From an uncultured Rhodospirillaceae bacterium (lineage in GTDB: Bacteria; Pseudomonadota; Alphaproteobacteria; Rhodospirillales; Rhodospirillaceae): 64,000 nt of DNA. The notes under the pieces were generated by a model. The model was given only the letters and a program-made list of their open reading frames with translations, had not been told where the DNA came from and searched no databases. The stretch is from NCBI GenBank assembly GCA_943787205.1, contig CALSLN010000010.1:62001-126000 (forward strand), in the 5' to 3' direction. The translations under genes and the position numbers were made by a program. Positions 40,110-48,112 of this stretch are shown one piece after another; the first letter of the stretch is position 1, and each line of letters opens with the position of its first letter.

Positions 40110-40903
40110 GTGCCTATAAAGTCGCGAACAACCTTGGCGCAAGCTTCCGGTTGTTCGTAGAAAAGCCACGCCCCTCCGTCAGCGATTTCCACATAGGTGC
40201 TGTTTGCCATCTGCTTGTGCCGTGCAGCGACGTCGCCGCTATACAAATCTTCCTGACCTCTGATTAGCAATGTTTCTTTGCTGAACATCTCACGTGCTTT
40301 CTCTCCGTCCCAGCGATAGAGCGCGTGGTGCATGTCGAAGGGGCGAAGACGGGCCTGCAATCCGACAGCGAAGGGTTTGACCGTGAGTTCTGGCGGAGTC
40401 TTCTTCGCGCTCATCTTCCGGTAGACGGCCCAGGTTTGGGCTAGGAAGTCACCGCTGTCGTCCATAGGAAAATCTCTTGTCATGGGCGTGTTTCTCAACG
40501 CTTCAAGCTGCTCAGGACTACGAGTACCACCGCCCGACATGATAACTTTATCAACGCGACCCGGGTGCCGGTTGGAGAGGTCAATTGAAAGGCTGACACC
40601 GCCGTGATGTCCCAGCACGTGGGTGCTTTGAACGCCCACATCATCGAGCACAGCTAAAATTGAATCCGTTAGTTCTTCCAGTGCCAATTCGTGATTGGGG
40701 TCACTGGATTTGCCGTGCCCGGGCAGATCGATGCCCACGACACGGAAAGAGTCCGTAAGCAGAGTGGCCAGCGCTACATATTCTTCTGAAGATTGTGCTG
40801 ATTGATGGATCAGCGTAAGGAATGGCCCGGATCCGGTGACCCAATAATGCACGGTGCCGAAAGGTGTCTTGAGATACCGCCGGTCTATCGTTTCTGGTGT
40901 CAT
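40106..40903 (-). CDS. Alpha/beta-fold hydrolase with atypical nucleophile motif
   Basis: 265 residues. Core signs of the fold: LTLIHQSAQSSEEY (oxyanion region), VVGIDLPGHGKS, and a nucleophile elbow that reads GHHGG in place of GxSxG. Similar GHHxG motifs occur in a subgroup of these hydrolases, so it is not simply a dead mutation, yet the classic Ser is absent. The C-terminal part ends in IADGGAWLFYEQPEACAKVV, with Gly-Gly-Ala where His is often found. It converges on the GMC gene, overlapping four bases. Confidence 0.85.
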   Translation of the reverse strand: MTPETIDRRYLKTPFGTVHYWVTGSGPFLTLIHQSAQSSEEYVALATLLTDSFRVVGIDLPGHGKSSDPNHELALEELTDSILAVLDDVGVQSTHVLGHHGGVSLSIDLSNRHPGRVDKVIMSGGGTRSPEQLEALRNTPMTRDFPMDDSGDFLAQTWAVYRKMSAKKTPPELTVKPFAVGLQARLRPFDMHHALYRWDGEKAREMFSKETLLIRGQEDLYSGDVAARHKQMANSTYVEIADGGAWLFYEQPEACAKVVRDFIGT

Positions 40904-41012
40904 GCCGACTCTCTTATTGCCTGTTTAATGTACTCACTAAGCATGGACGTGTGATACCCACAAGTTCAACGGAGAATTCGCTGTTTGGCGTTTTCAAACT
41001 CACGGAGGCCAC

Positions 41013-41636
41013 GTGCCTAATTCAGCAAAATTCTGGGATAAGACCGCGGAAAAGTATTCGAAGTCGCCAATTAAAAATATGGACGCCTATAACCAGACGA
41101 TGGACCGGGCCAAAGCACACCTGTCGAAAGAAGACTGTGTTCTGGAGGTTGGCTGCGGGACGGGATCAACAGCGCTCCTGTTGGCTGATAGCGTTAAGCA
41201 CATCACGGCCAGTGATATTTCGGGCAAGATGGTTGAAATCGCTCAATCCAAGGCAATCGATCAAGGCATCAAGAATGCAGATTTTGTCCAAGCGGATGTC
41301 TTTAGTGACGCCTTGGTGCCAGGGTCCTTCGATGTGATCACAGCTTTTAACCTGTTGCACCTGGTAGAGGATTTGCCAGCGGTCATGCGGCGTATAAACG
41401 TGCTGCTAAAGCCAGGAGGGCTGTTGATTTCTAAGACGCCCTGCGTCGGACAACAAACAAGGCTCTGGAGTATCCCGCTGTACGTCGTAAATAAGCTGAA
41501 GGTCTTGCCTTACGTTGGTTGTTTCAACTTCGATGCATTGGAGCGCATGATTTCCGACGCGGGCTTCGATATTCTTGAAGCCGTAAAATTTTCTGGTTCG
41601 GCGATCAACCGTTTCGTCGTCGCCAAGAAAACCTAA
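41013..41636 (+). CDS. Class I SAM-dependent methyltransferase
   Basis: 207 residues from a GTG start. SAM-binding motif I is VLEVGCGTGSTALLLA, motif II TASDISGKMVEIA, and the post-motif region FDVITAFNLLHLVEDLP and LLKPGGLLISKTP. It resembles UbiE/ubiquinone-type methyltransferases. Its end meets the VOC gene tail-to-tail 11 bases apart, with a small hairpin (TAAAGG/CCTTTA) at the stop. Substrate unknown. Confidence 0.88.
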   Translation: MPNSAKFWDKTAEKYSKSPIKNMDAYNQTMDRAKAHLSKEDCVLEVGCGTGSTALLLADSVKHITASDISGKMVEIAQSKAIDQGIKNADFVQADVFSDALVPGSFDVITAFNLLHLVEDLPAVMRRINVLLKPGGLLISKTPCVGQQTRLWSIPLYVVNKLKVLPYVGCFNFDALERMISDAGFDILEAVKFSGSAINRFVVAKKT

Positions 41637-41647
41637 AGGAAAACCCT

Positions 41648-42289
41648 TTACTCAGGGAATGGCATGGTCGGTGTTACGCCGTCCCAATTCTCTGCGGCAT
41701 CACGCATGTAGTGCAATAACCCGCCGATGAATTCGTTGTATTCGACGTATTCCATATATCCGCCATAGGTCGAGCGGGCATCGACGTAGGCTAATCGGTT
41801 GCCTGGTTCGAAATGGCCGAGAACGGCGAGAGGGTGTCCAGCCGCTTCTGATTCCGCAATGGAGGCATCCAAGTCACTGGTGAGCTTGGCGATATGATGG
41901 AATCCGCCGCCGTTAGCGGCGACCTCTGAGTATATGCTGGGGCGATCATCGTTCGGCTGAATCAATTCGATGAAACTATCGCCGGAGTACGCCAAACCGA
42001 TTTTGATGTCGAAGGGCAGGGGTGCGCCATCTTTGTCGTTCATGACAAAACTTTCGAAAACCAGGAACGGACCAATCTTAAGCTTTTCCGTCCATTCTTT
42101 GATGCTGGCCTCGAGATCCGTTACGACGAAACATGTTTGGTAGATGGTGTTTATCAAGTGCTCAGCCTGGGGCGCGTCCACATCTGTATCCGCGTCAGAG
42201 CAGCTGGAAACACCAACACCCAAAGCGGCCGTTGTTGCAGCAACAGTGCCGAAGGAACGACGAGACATAGGGGAACTCGGATTGGTCAT
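41648..42289 (-). CDS. Exported VOC (glyoxalase-like) family protein
   Basis: 213 residues. A Tat-like signal (MSRRSFGTVAATTAALGVGVSSC) ends in a lipobox-like VSSC, so a Tat-exported lipoprotein is likely. The domain has QTCFVVTDLEASIKEW, FHHIAKLTSDLDASIAES and GGYMEYVEYN, with the expected metal ligands His and Glu of a VOC fold. It is encoded just upstream of nothing on its strand but downstream of the lipoyl-domain and E1 genes, with an 17-base gap. Reaction unknown. Confidence 0.82.
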   Translation of the reverse strand: MTNPSSPMSRRSFGTVAATTAALGVGVSSCSDADTDVDAPQAEHLINTIYQTCFVVTDLEASIKEWTEKLKIGPFLVFESFVMNDKDGAPLPFDIKIGLAYSGDSFIELIQPNDDRPSIYSEVAANGGGFHHIAKLTSDLDASIAESEAAGHPLAVLGHFEPGNRLAYVDARSTYGGYMEYVEYNEFIGGLLHYMRDAAENWDGVTPTMPFPE

Positions 42290-42306
42290 GGTTTCAGCCT
42301 CCTAGG

Positions 42307-42543
42307 CTATTGTTCGATTTCAGCGATGGGGTCTCCGACCTTGTAGGTGACGCCGGTTTCGCCAAGACGTTTGAACGTGCCCTCAAAAGGACACTCAATT
42401 TCAAGCGTCGTTTTTTCGGTTTCGATGGCATAGATCGGTTGGCCGATCGTCACTTTGACACCGTCTTCAACGAACCATTCGACGAGTGTACCTTCTTGCA
42501 TGGAAACAGCGCCCTTTGGCACCTTTAAGGTAAATTTGGCCAA
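42307..42543 (-). CDS. Stand-alone lipoyl carrier domain
   Basis: 78 residues forming one biotinyl/lipoyl domain: WFVEDGVKVTIGQPIYAIETEKTTLEIE, in which Lys of ETEKT is the lipoyl-lysine. (Read in parts, the start is KFTLKVPKGAVSM.) It lacks the peripheral-binding and catalytic E2 domains. It lies directly downstream of the fused E1 gene, and probably serves as its swinging-arm carrier. Confidence 0.88.
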   Translation of the reverse strand: MAKFTLKVPKGAVSMQEGTLVEWFVEDGVKVTIGQPIYAIETEKTTLEIECPFEGTFKRLGETGVTYKVGDPIAEIEQ

Positions 42544-42555
42544 CGCAGCGTACTC

Positions 42556-44583
42556 CTAACCCATCAAACTTTTTGCTGTATCCTTAATCCGACCTGCATT
42601 GGGGAAGTGCATGGACTCGAGGCTTGGGGTGAAAGGAACGGGCGTATACTTGGCACCGACTCTTTTGATTGGTGCCTTGAGTTGACCGTACAGTTCTTCA
42701 CTTAATTTTGCCGCCAACTCAGCTCCAAAGCCTGAAAACTCAACAGCTGCGTGGGCGATAACGCACCGTCCTGTTTTCTTTACTGAAGCGAGGCAGGTTT
42801 CTATGTCCAGCGGCACAAGAGACCGTAAGTCAATGACTTCGGCGTTCACACCAGCTTCGGCTAAGGCCTCTGCCGCAGCGTTGGCTTCTACGGAACACCA
42901 TCCATAAGAGATGATGGTCACGTCTGTGCCTTCTCGGCGCACTGCTGCTTTACCCAAGGGTATTTCATAGCGACCTACGGGCACTTCATCTGGCACGTAG
43001 TAGCAGCGCATGGGTTCGAGGACGAGTACAGGGTCTGGATCAGCGATCGCGGACAACAAAAGGCCTTTAGCGTCGGCCGCTGTGCTTGGTGCAACAACTT
43101 TGATGCCGGGGATATGAGTGAACCAAGCTTCTAACGATTGTGAGTGCTGGGCTGCGAAGTTACCAACATTGCCGGCCGTGACTGTGCGGATTACCAGCGG
43201 CACACTTGTCCGCCCGCCTGACATGTAGCGCAGTTTGGCCGCATGATTAGCAATCTGATCCATACACACCATGGAGAAATCGTTGATCATAATCTCGGCG
43301 ATGGGCTTCATGCCGCAGAGGGAGGCGCCGATAGCGGCGCCGATGATCGCTTGTTCTGAAATCGGTGATGGCCGTACGCGGTCGACACCGTGTTTGGTCG
43401 AGAGGCCGGCCGTGGCTTTGGTGACGCCGCCAGCGGGGTCTGCAATGTCTTCGCCGATTAAAAACACATCCGGGTCTTCGCCCAAGGCAATATCCAGGGC
43501 TTCCGTAATAGCTGCGACCATGGGGACGGTGATGGTTTCGCGATCTGATAAGTCAGGCTCTTCGCCGACAGTTCTCGCCGTTGCGTATGGCACATGAGAG
43601 GCATCTTCAAAGATATCAGCGTATAGCTCATCTTCGCTTGGCATCTCTGCAGCCATAGACTGCTCGACAGCGCTTTCGACTTCTGTTTTCGCTGCGGCGT
43701 CGACGGCATCTAACTCTTCTGCCGTTGCGTCGCCCCGTTCAATCAGTGTTGCGCGAAATTTGGCCAACGGCGGATTCGCGCGTGCTTCTGCGAGTTCTTC
43801 CTGATCCATATGATCTTCTTCACTACCGAAGGAGTGGCCCTGCAAACGGTAGGCGGTGCATTCCAGCAATGTTGGGCCTTCACCCTTACGGGATCGGGCG
43901 ATGGCGCGACCAGCCGCCGCATGTACGGCATCGGGATCTGTCCCATCGCAGGTTTCGCCCGCCATACCGTATCCAGCTGCTCGGGCAGCAATGCTCGGGC
44001 TCTTTGTTGAGCCAGCGAACGACGTGTATTCGGCGTAGGCATTGTTCTGACAAAGGAATACGATAGGTAGGTCCCACAAGGCCGCCATGTTCACGCTCTC
44101 GTTAAAGGCGCCAATGTTTGAGGCGCCATCACCAAAGTTGACGATGACGACATGGCCCGTGTCTTTCATCTTTGCCGCAAGCGCTAAACCGTTGGCAATC
44201 GGCATGCCCGCGCCAACGATCCCTGTTGTCACCATCAATCCCGAGTTAGGGTCAGATAGGTGCATGGCACCGCCTTTGCCCTTCGACGTCCCGTTAATCT
44301 TGCCCATCATCTCGGCAATGACTTCAACCATGGGCGTGCCCTTGGCGACAATGTCATGAACACCGCGATAGGTGGTGACCACTTGGTCATCGTCTTTGAG
44401 GTGCGGCGCAATTGACGCGGGGATCGCTTCCTGGCCACCGCAGGGGTAATACTGAAATTGCAATGCGCCCGCCGCCAGTAATTGTTGAATGCGTTGGTCG
44501 CAGGCCTGAATACGAGTCATCGTCGTATAAATTGAAAGCGCAACGTCTTGGGGTAGTGCGTTCGGTAAAGCTTGATCAGACAT
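42556..44583 (-). CDS. Fused E1 alpha-beta subunits of a thiamine-dependent dehydrogenase complex
   Basis: 675 residues. The N-terminal half is E1-alpha: GGQEAIPASIA, TYRGVHDIVAKG, GKGGAMHLSDP, and the ThDP motif GDGASNIGAFNESVNMAALW with QNN. The C-terminal half is E1-beta: GEDIADPAGGVTKATAGL, SEQAIIGAAIGASL, and VIDLRSLVPLDIET. Separate genes are the norm; fusion exists in some acetoin or branched-chain type complexes. Only a lone lipoyl domain follows; no E2 acyltransferase core or E3 is seen here. Substrate (pyruvate, 2-oxo acid or acetoin) is not decided. Confidence 0.92.
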   Translation of the reverse strand: MSDQALPNALPQDVALSIYTTMTRIQACDQRIQQLLAAGALQFQYYPCGGQEAIPASIAPHLKDDDQVVTTYRGVHDIVAKGTPMVEVIAEMMGKINGTSKGKGGAMHLSDPNSGLMVTTGIVGAGMPIANGLALAAKMKDTGHVVIVNFGDGASNIGAFNESVNMAALWDLPIVFLCQNNAYAEYTSFAGSTKSPSIAARAAGYGMAGETCDGTDPDAVHAAAGRAIARSRKGEGPTLLECTAYRLQGHSFGSEEDHMDQEELAEARANPPLAKFRATLIERGDATAEELDAVDAAAKTEVESAVEQSMAAEMPSEDELYADIFEDASHVPYATARTVGEEPDLSDRETITVPMVAAITEALDIALGEDPDVFLIGEDIADPAGGVTKATAGLSTKHGVDRVRPSPISEQAIIGAAIGASLCGMKPIAEIMINDFSMVCMDQIANHAAKLRYMSGGRTSVPLVIRTVTAGNVGNFAAQHSQSLEAWFTHIPGIKVVAPSTAADAKGLLLSAIADPDPVLVLEPMRCYYVPDEVPVGRYEIPLGKAAVRREGTDVTIISYGWCSVEANAAAEALAEAGVNAEVIDLRSLVPLDIETCLASVKKTGRCVIAHAAVEFSGFGAELAAKLSEELYGQLKAPIKRVGAKYTPVPFTPSLESMHFPNAGRIKDTAKSLMG

Positions 44584-44766
44584 TGATGGTCCCCCGAGTC
44601 TTCGTCAGCGAAAAAAGAGGGCCAGCCGGTCTTGAAAATTGCCGCTTCTCAGCCCGTTCATGCGATAGCTTGCACGCTAGGGCGGACGCTGAATAGTGTC
44701 AATATGTCCACATATTAAGCCAAAAAGTTCATGGATAAGAACTTTGTGACGGCTGTTATGACGCGC

Positions 44767-45975
44767 TTATGGCTCGATTTTTCGACGCGCAAATATGCAG
44801 GCGCAGATCAGAGAGAAGGCCCCTGCAATTTGCAGGCTGGTTTCCGGCGTAATCTTGTCGGCTATAACGCCCCATACTGGACTTGAGAGGGCAGTAGCGC
44901 CCATGAAGACGGTTGTCATAAGGGCAAGGCCGCGTCCGCGTATTGCATCAGGTAATTGTAGCTGAGCGCTGACTTGAAACGTCGTCATGGTGAAGAACGA
45001 TGCGACACCGATAACGCCCATTAAAACGGCTTTCGTCATGAAGGCGTCGGCGACGGAGAGAAGGGCGATGCACGAAGCATGTACGAGAATTGCAATCGTC
45101 ACGGCTCGCGTTCTAGAGCCTACTCTCGACAGATATCCATAAAGTGTTGCGCCCGCAATCGCGCCAAAACCGAACAGGCCATAGAGCAACCCGAATTCCG
45201 CTGCGCTTTTTGTGATCAGGGGAACGATGGCCAGGACGGTTGACCAAACGCAAAAGTACAATCCGCCGCGTAACAGGATGGCGCTAAAGCTTGGCGTTTG
45301 GCGAACCCAGGCTTTGAGGTCGACTAGTCCTTGGATAAAGGAGGGCCGGTCTGCCTTCGATGTAGTTTCAACGGACGGTAGGCGCAATAGAACTGCGACA
45401 TAGAGAAGGTATATGCCTGAGTTCGCGATAAAGAGCGCCATCGCACCGATAATGGGGAGAAGCGCGCCTGCTAAAGCCGGCCCGACAATGCGTCCACCAT
45501 TGACGGCCATGCTGTTTAGGCTAATCGCAAAGGGGAGGCGGTCTTTATCAATTAAGGACGGTAGCAGAGCGGATTGGCTCGGCAGCTTCATCGCATTGCC
45601 CACCGCGAGAAGAATCGTGCAGAGCAACAATGCGGTGGGGCTGCGGATATCCAGAATCGCTAGTACGGCGACGGCGAGGGGCGCTGTCATCATCCATACT
45701 TGCGAGAAGATCAGAAATTTCCGACGGTCGAACATGTCTGCAATCGTGCCAGCTGGAAGCGAAAGCAGCATAACAGGGAGAAATAAAGCGGTTTGAACCA
45801 GCGAAATCATGATGGCATCGCCATCGGTCCAGGATCGCATCAACCACGTCACGGCGATGTTTTGCATCCAGAATGCCGTCGTAGAGAGCGACATGCCCAC
45901 CCAGAATGCCCGGAATGTTGGTACGCTTAAGGGCGACCAGACAGAGGTTGCGGGATTGGCATGGTTCTCTGTCAT
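44767..45975 (-). CDS. MFS transporter (MFS_3 / EntS-like)
   Basis: 402 residues with about twelve membrane segments. FRAFWVGMSLSTTAFWMQNIA (in parts), LPAGTIADMFDRRKFL (the loop 2-3 motif) and GGRIVGPALAGALL fit the MFS_3 group, which includes EntS exporters. It probably expels a small molecule. Separated by 183 bases from the E1 gene, with no clear terminator between. Divergent from the MBL gene. Confidence 0.9.
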   Translation of the reverse strand: MTENHANPATSVWSPLSVPTFRAFWVGMSLSTTAFWMQNIAVTWLMRSWTDGDAIMISLVQTALFLPVMLLSLPAGTIADMFDRRKFLIFSQVWMMTAPLAVAVLAILDIRSPTALLLCTILLAVGNAMKLPSQSALLPSLIDKDRLPFAISLNSMAVNGGRIVGPALAGALLPIIGAMALFIANSGIYLLYVAVLLRLPSVETTSKADRPSFIQGLVDLKAWVRQTPSFSAILLRGGLYFCVWSTVLAIVPLITKSAAEFGLLYGLFGFGAIAGATLYGYLSRVGSRTRAVTIAILVHASCIALLSVADAFMTKAVLMGVIGVASFFTMTTFQVSAQLQLPDAIRGRGLALMTTVFMGATALSSPVWGVIADKITPETSLQIAGAFSLICACIFARRKIEP

Positions 45976-46097
45976 GTCTTTTTCTTTGTCATCAAACGCG
46001 CTATTGCGATCAGGTGGGGTGTATAATGAATACTTCTATGTGCACCTAGACTGAACTGCTTTCACTGCGAAATCCCAATTTAAAGGACGCGTTCATC

Positions 46098-47144
46098 GTG
46101 CCGACGTCTAATAAACCAATCGAGACGCCGCTGAAGTTCCCTTGGGACGAGCCGCCAGCCCCCGAGATGGCAATAGAAGTCGCGCCGGGTGTGCATTGGA
46201 TCCGTATGCCTCTGCCTTTCGCACTCGATCACATTAATCTGTGGGTGCTGGACGATGGCGATGGTTTAGCGTTGGTCGATAGTGGTTTTGATTCGGCGGT
46301 AACCCAGGAGACTTGGGAGTCCCTCTTCCAGAATTACTTCCCCGGGAAGAAACCCACGCGATTGATTTGCACCCATCATCACCCTGATCACATGGGTTTG
46401 GCAGGTTGGCTCACCAAGACCTACGACATTTCCCTGTCTACCACCCAGAAGGAGTGGGATGCCTTCCACCAATGGTCACGGCTTGAGCCCGACGACCTGA
46501 CTGACATCATGCGGGCCTTCTATGTAACCGGCGGTGTCTCGGATGAGCGGCAAGAGTCCGACCTGAAGCGTCGCCAGGGTTTATCGATCCGTAAGCGCGT
46601 AGAATTAAAGAAATTCGATCGTCTCGAAGACCGGGATGAGGTTAAGGTTAATGGGCAGCCTTGGGTCGTCACCATCGGGACCGGTCACGCGCCTGAACTC
46701 GCTGCGCTCTATCGAGCTGAAGACAAAGTGCTTATTTCGGGCGACCAGGTTCTGCCCAAGATATCGCCGAACGTTAGCGTGATGCCGTTCGCTCTGGACG
46801 CTGACCCACTCAAAGACTTTATGGATAGCTTGGACCGATTCCGGACGTTACCGGTTGATACGCTTGTGCTGCCGTCCCACAAATTGCCGTTCTACGGCTT
46901 GCACGATCGCATTGATGCGTTGAAATCTCATCATATGGACCGACTTGATGATGCTTTGAACGCGTGCGCTACGTCAGTTACGGCAGCCACTGCAACGACG
47001 GTCCTGTTTCCCAGAGCATTGAATGATCACCAATACTTCTTCGCTCTCGGTGAGACTTTAGCTCACCTCAATTACTTGTGGCATGCCGGGCAAATTTCCC
47101 GATCAGAATCGAAGACTGGGACCTACACATTTCAGCGCACTTAA
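46098..47144 (+). CDS. MBL-fold metallo-hydrolase
   Basis: 348 residues from a GTG start. The zinc motif is THHHPDHMGLAGWL (HxHxDH), followed by TGHAPELAALY and SGDQVLPKISPN, with a late His in LPSHKLPF. The length and C-terminal helical part fit the group of MBL proteins similar to hydroxyacylglutathione hydrolase. Substrate not evident. It stands alone between the divergent MFS gene and the IclR gene. Confidence 0.9.
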   Translation: MPTSNKPIETPLKFPWDEPPAPEMAIEVAPGVHWIRMPLPFALDHINLWVLDDGDGLALVDSGFDSAVTQETWESLFQNYFPGKKPTRLICTHHHPDHMGLAGWLTKTYDISLSTTQKEWDAFHQWSRLEPDDLTDIMRAFYVTGGVSDERQESDLKRRQGLSIRKRVELKKFDRLEDRDEVKVNGQPWVVTIGTGHAPELAALYRAEDKVLISGDQVLPKISPNVSVMPFALDADPLKDFMDSLDRFRTLPVDTLVLPSHKLPFYGLHDRIDALKSHHMDRLDDALNACATSVTAATATTVLFPRALNDHQYFFALGETLAHLNYLWHAGQISRSESKTGTYTFQRT

Positions 47145-47189
47145 TCGCGCGGCTCACCTTGAATCGTTACCGCTGCCGCCATACAGTGC

Positions 47190-47206
47190 AGCTCGATATA
47201 CGAGCT
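47190..47206. promoter_or_regulatory. Palindrome upstream of IclR gene, possible operator
   Basis: AGCTCG ATATA CGAGCT: a perfect 6-bp inverted repeat with a 5-base spacer, ending 33 bases before the IclR start codon (47240). IclR proteins bind palindromes of about this length, often in their own promoters. No binding data. Confidence 0.4.
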
Positions 47207-47239
47207 AAATAGAAACCAAACGGCACTCTGTGAAGGCGT

Positions 47240-48022
47240 ATGACCCAGCCCGTCCAATCCTTTAATCGCGGATTGCAAATTCTTGAGTACTTGAATTTGC
47301 ACAACGGTTCGAATGCGAACGCGGTCTCTCGTGGCACTGGGTTAACGCGGGGCACAACTTTTCGCCTTCTTGAAACGCTGCGGCAATCGAACTTCGTCCG
47401 ACGAGATTCTAAATCTGGTCAGTATTGGCTTGAGCGACAGGTGCGGGCGCTCTCCGATGGATATTCCGACGAGCAATGGGTCGATGAAATTGCGCGCCCA
47501 AAATTGCAACAGGTGGGTGAGGACCTGGTTTGGCCTCTGACGTTATCGACGCCATCCGGTATTTATATGCTGATCCGCCTCAATACGGATTTCGAGAGCC
47601 CCTTATCGCAGAATCGTTTTCTCACGGGGCATAGAGTGCCATTACTCGATAGTGCATCTGGTCTCGTATTCCTAAGCTTTTGCGATGATGAACAGAGGCA
47701 GACGCTTATTGAGATGGCAGCACAGGCCGGTCAATTCAAATCCAATTCTCTGTTCTCAAACGAGAAAGCGCTTTCTATTCGCATGGATGAAGTCCGAGCG
47801 GTCGGCTTTGCCAAGCGCCAAGAAAAAACACGATCAGTTTTGTCTGTGCCCATATTTTCAAATAAACGCGTTTTTGCTTGTGTCGCTATGCGATATTTTT
47901 CGTCTGCCGTGGCTGAGAAAGACATGCAATCCAAATTTCTACCGGCTCTCTTGGACACGTCTGAAGTCATTGGGCGGGCGTTTGGAGCTGGCCGTAAGGC
48001 GACCCAAAGAAAGCTCGAATAG
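47240..48022 (+). CDS. IclR family transcriptional regulator
   Basis: 260 residues. N-terminal helix-turn-helix (SFNRGLQILEYLNLHNGSNAN in parts, RGTGLTRGTTFRLLETLR), then effector domain with LTLSTPSGIYMLIRLNTD and RVPLLDSASGLVFLSFC. It resembles regulators of aromatic or carboxylic-acid catabolism (MhpR-type). It reads in the same direction as the CoA-transferase gene that follows after 90 bases and may control that gene and itself. Confidence 0.92.
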   Translation: MTQPVQSFNRGLQILEYLNLHNGSNANAVSRGTGLTRGTTFRLLETLRQSNFVRRDSKSGQYWLERQVRALSDGYSDEQWVDEIARPKLQQVGEDLVWPLTLSTPSGIYMLIRLNTDFESPLSQNRFLTGHRVPLLDSASGLVFLSFCDDEQRQTLIEMAAQAGQFKSNSLFSNEKALSIRMDEVRAVGFAKRQEKTRSVLSVPIFSNKRVFACVAMRYFSSAVAEKDMQSKFLPALLDTSEVIGRAFGAGRKATQRKLE

Positions 48023-48112
48023 TGAGCACAGTGCGCTCTTGGTTCAGAGTTATTCGCAGTATCCCTTACTTTATCGTTTGAATTAAAGGATTTACCGGGT
48101 GAGGGCGATATC

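Noticed and set aside
40897..41337. Basic 146-residue open frame overlapping the methyltransferase.
   Set aside because: It lies in another frame of a clear SAM methyltransferase and has no recognisable domain.
41630..41647. Bidirectional terminator (TAAAGG/CCTTTA) between convergent genes.
   Set aside because: Only six mostly A-T pairs and no T tract, so too weak to call.
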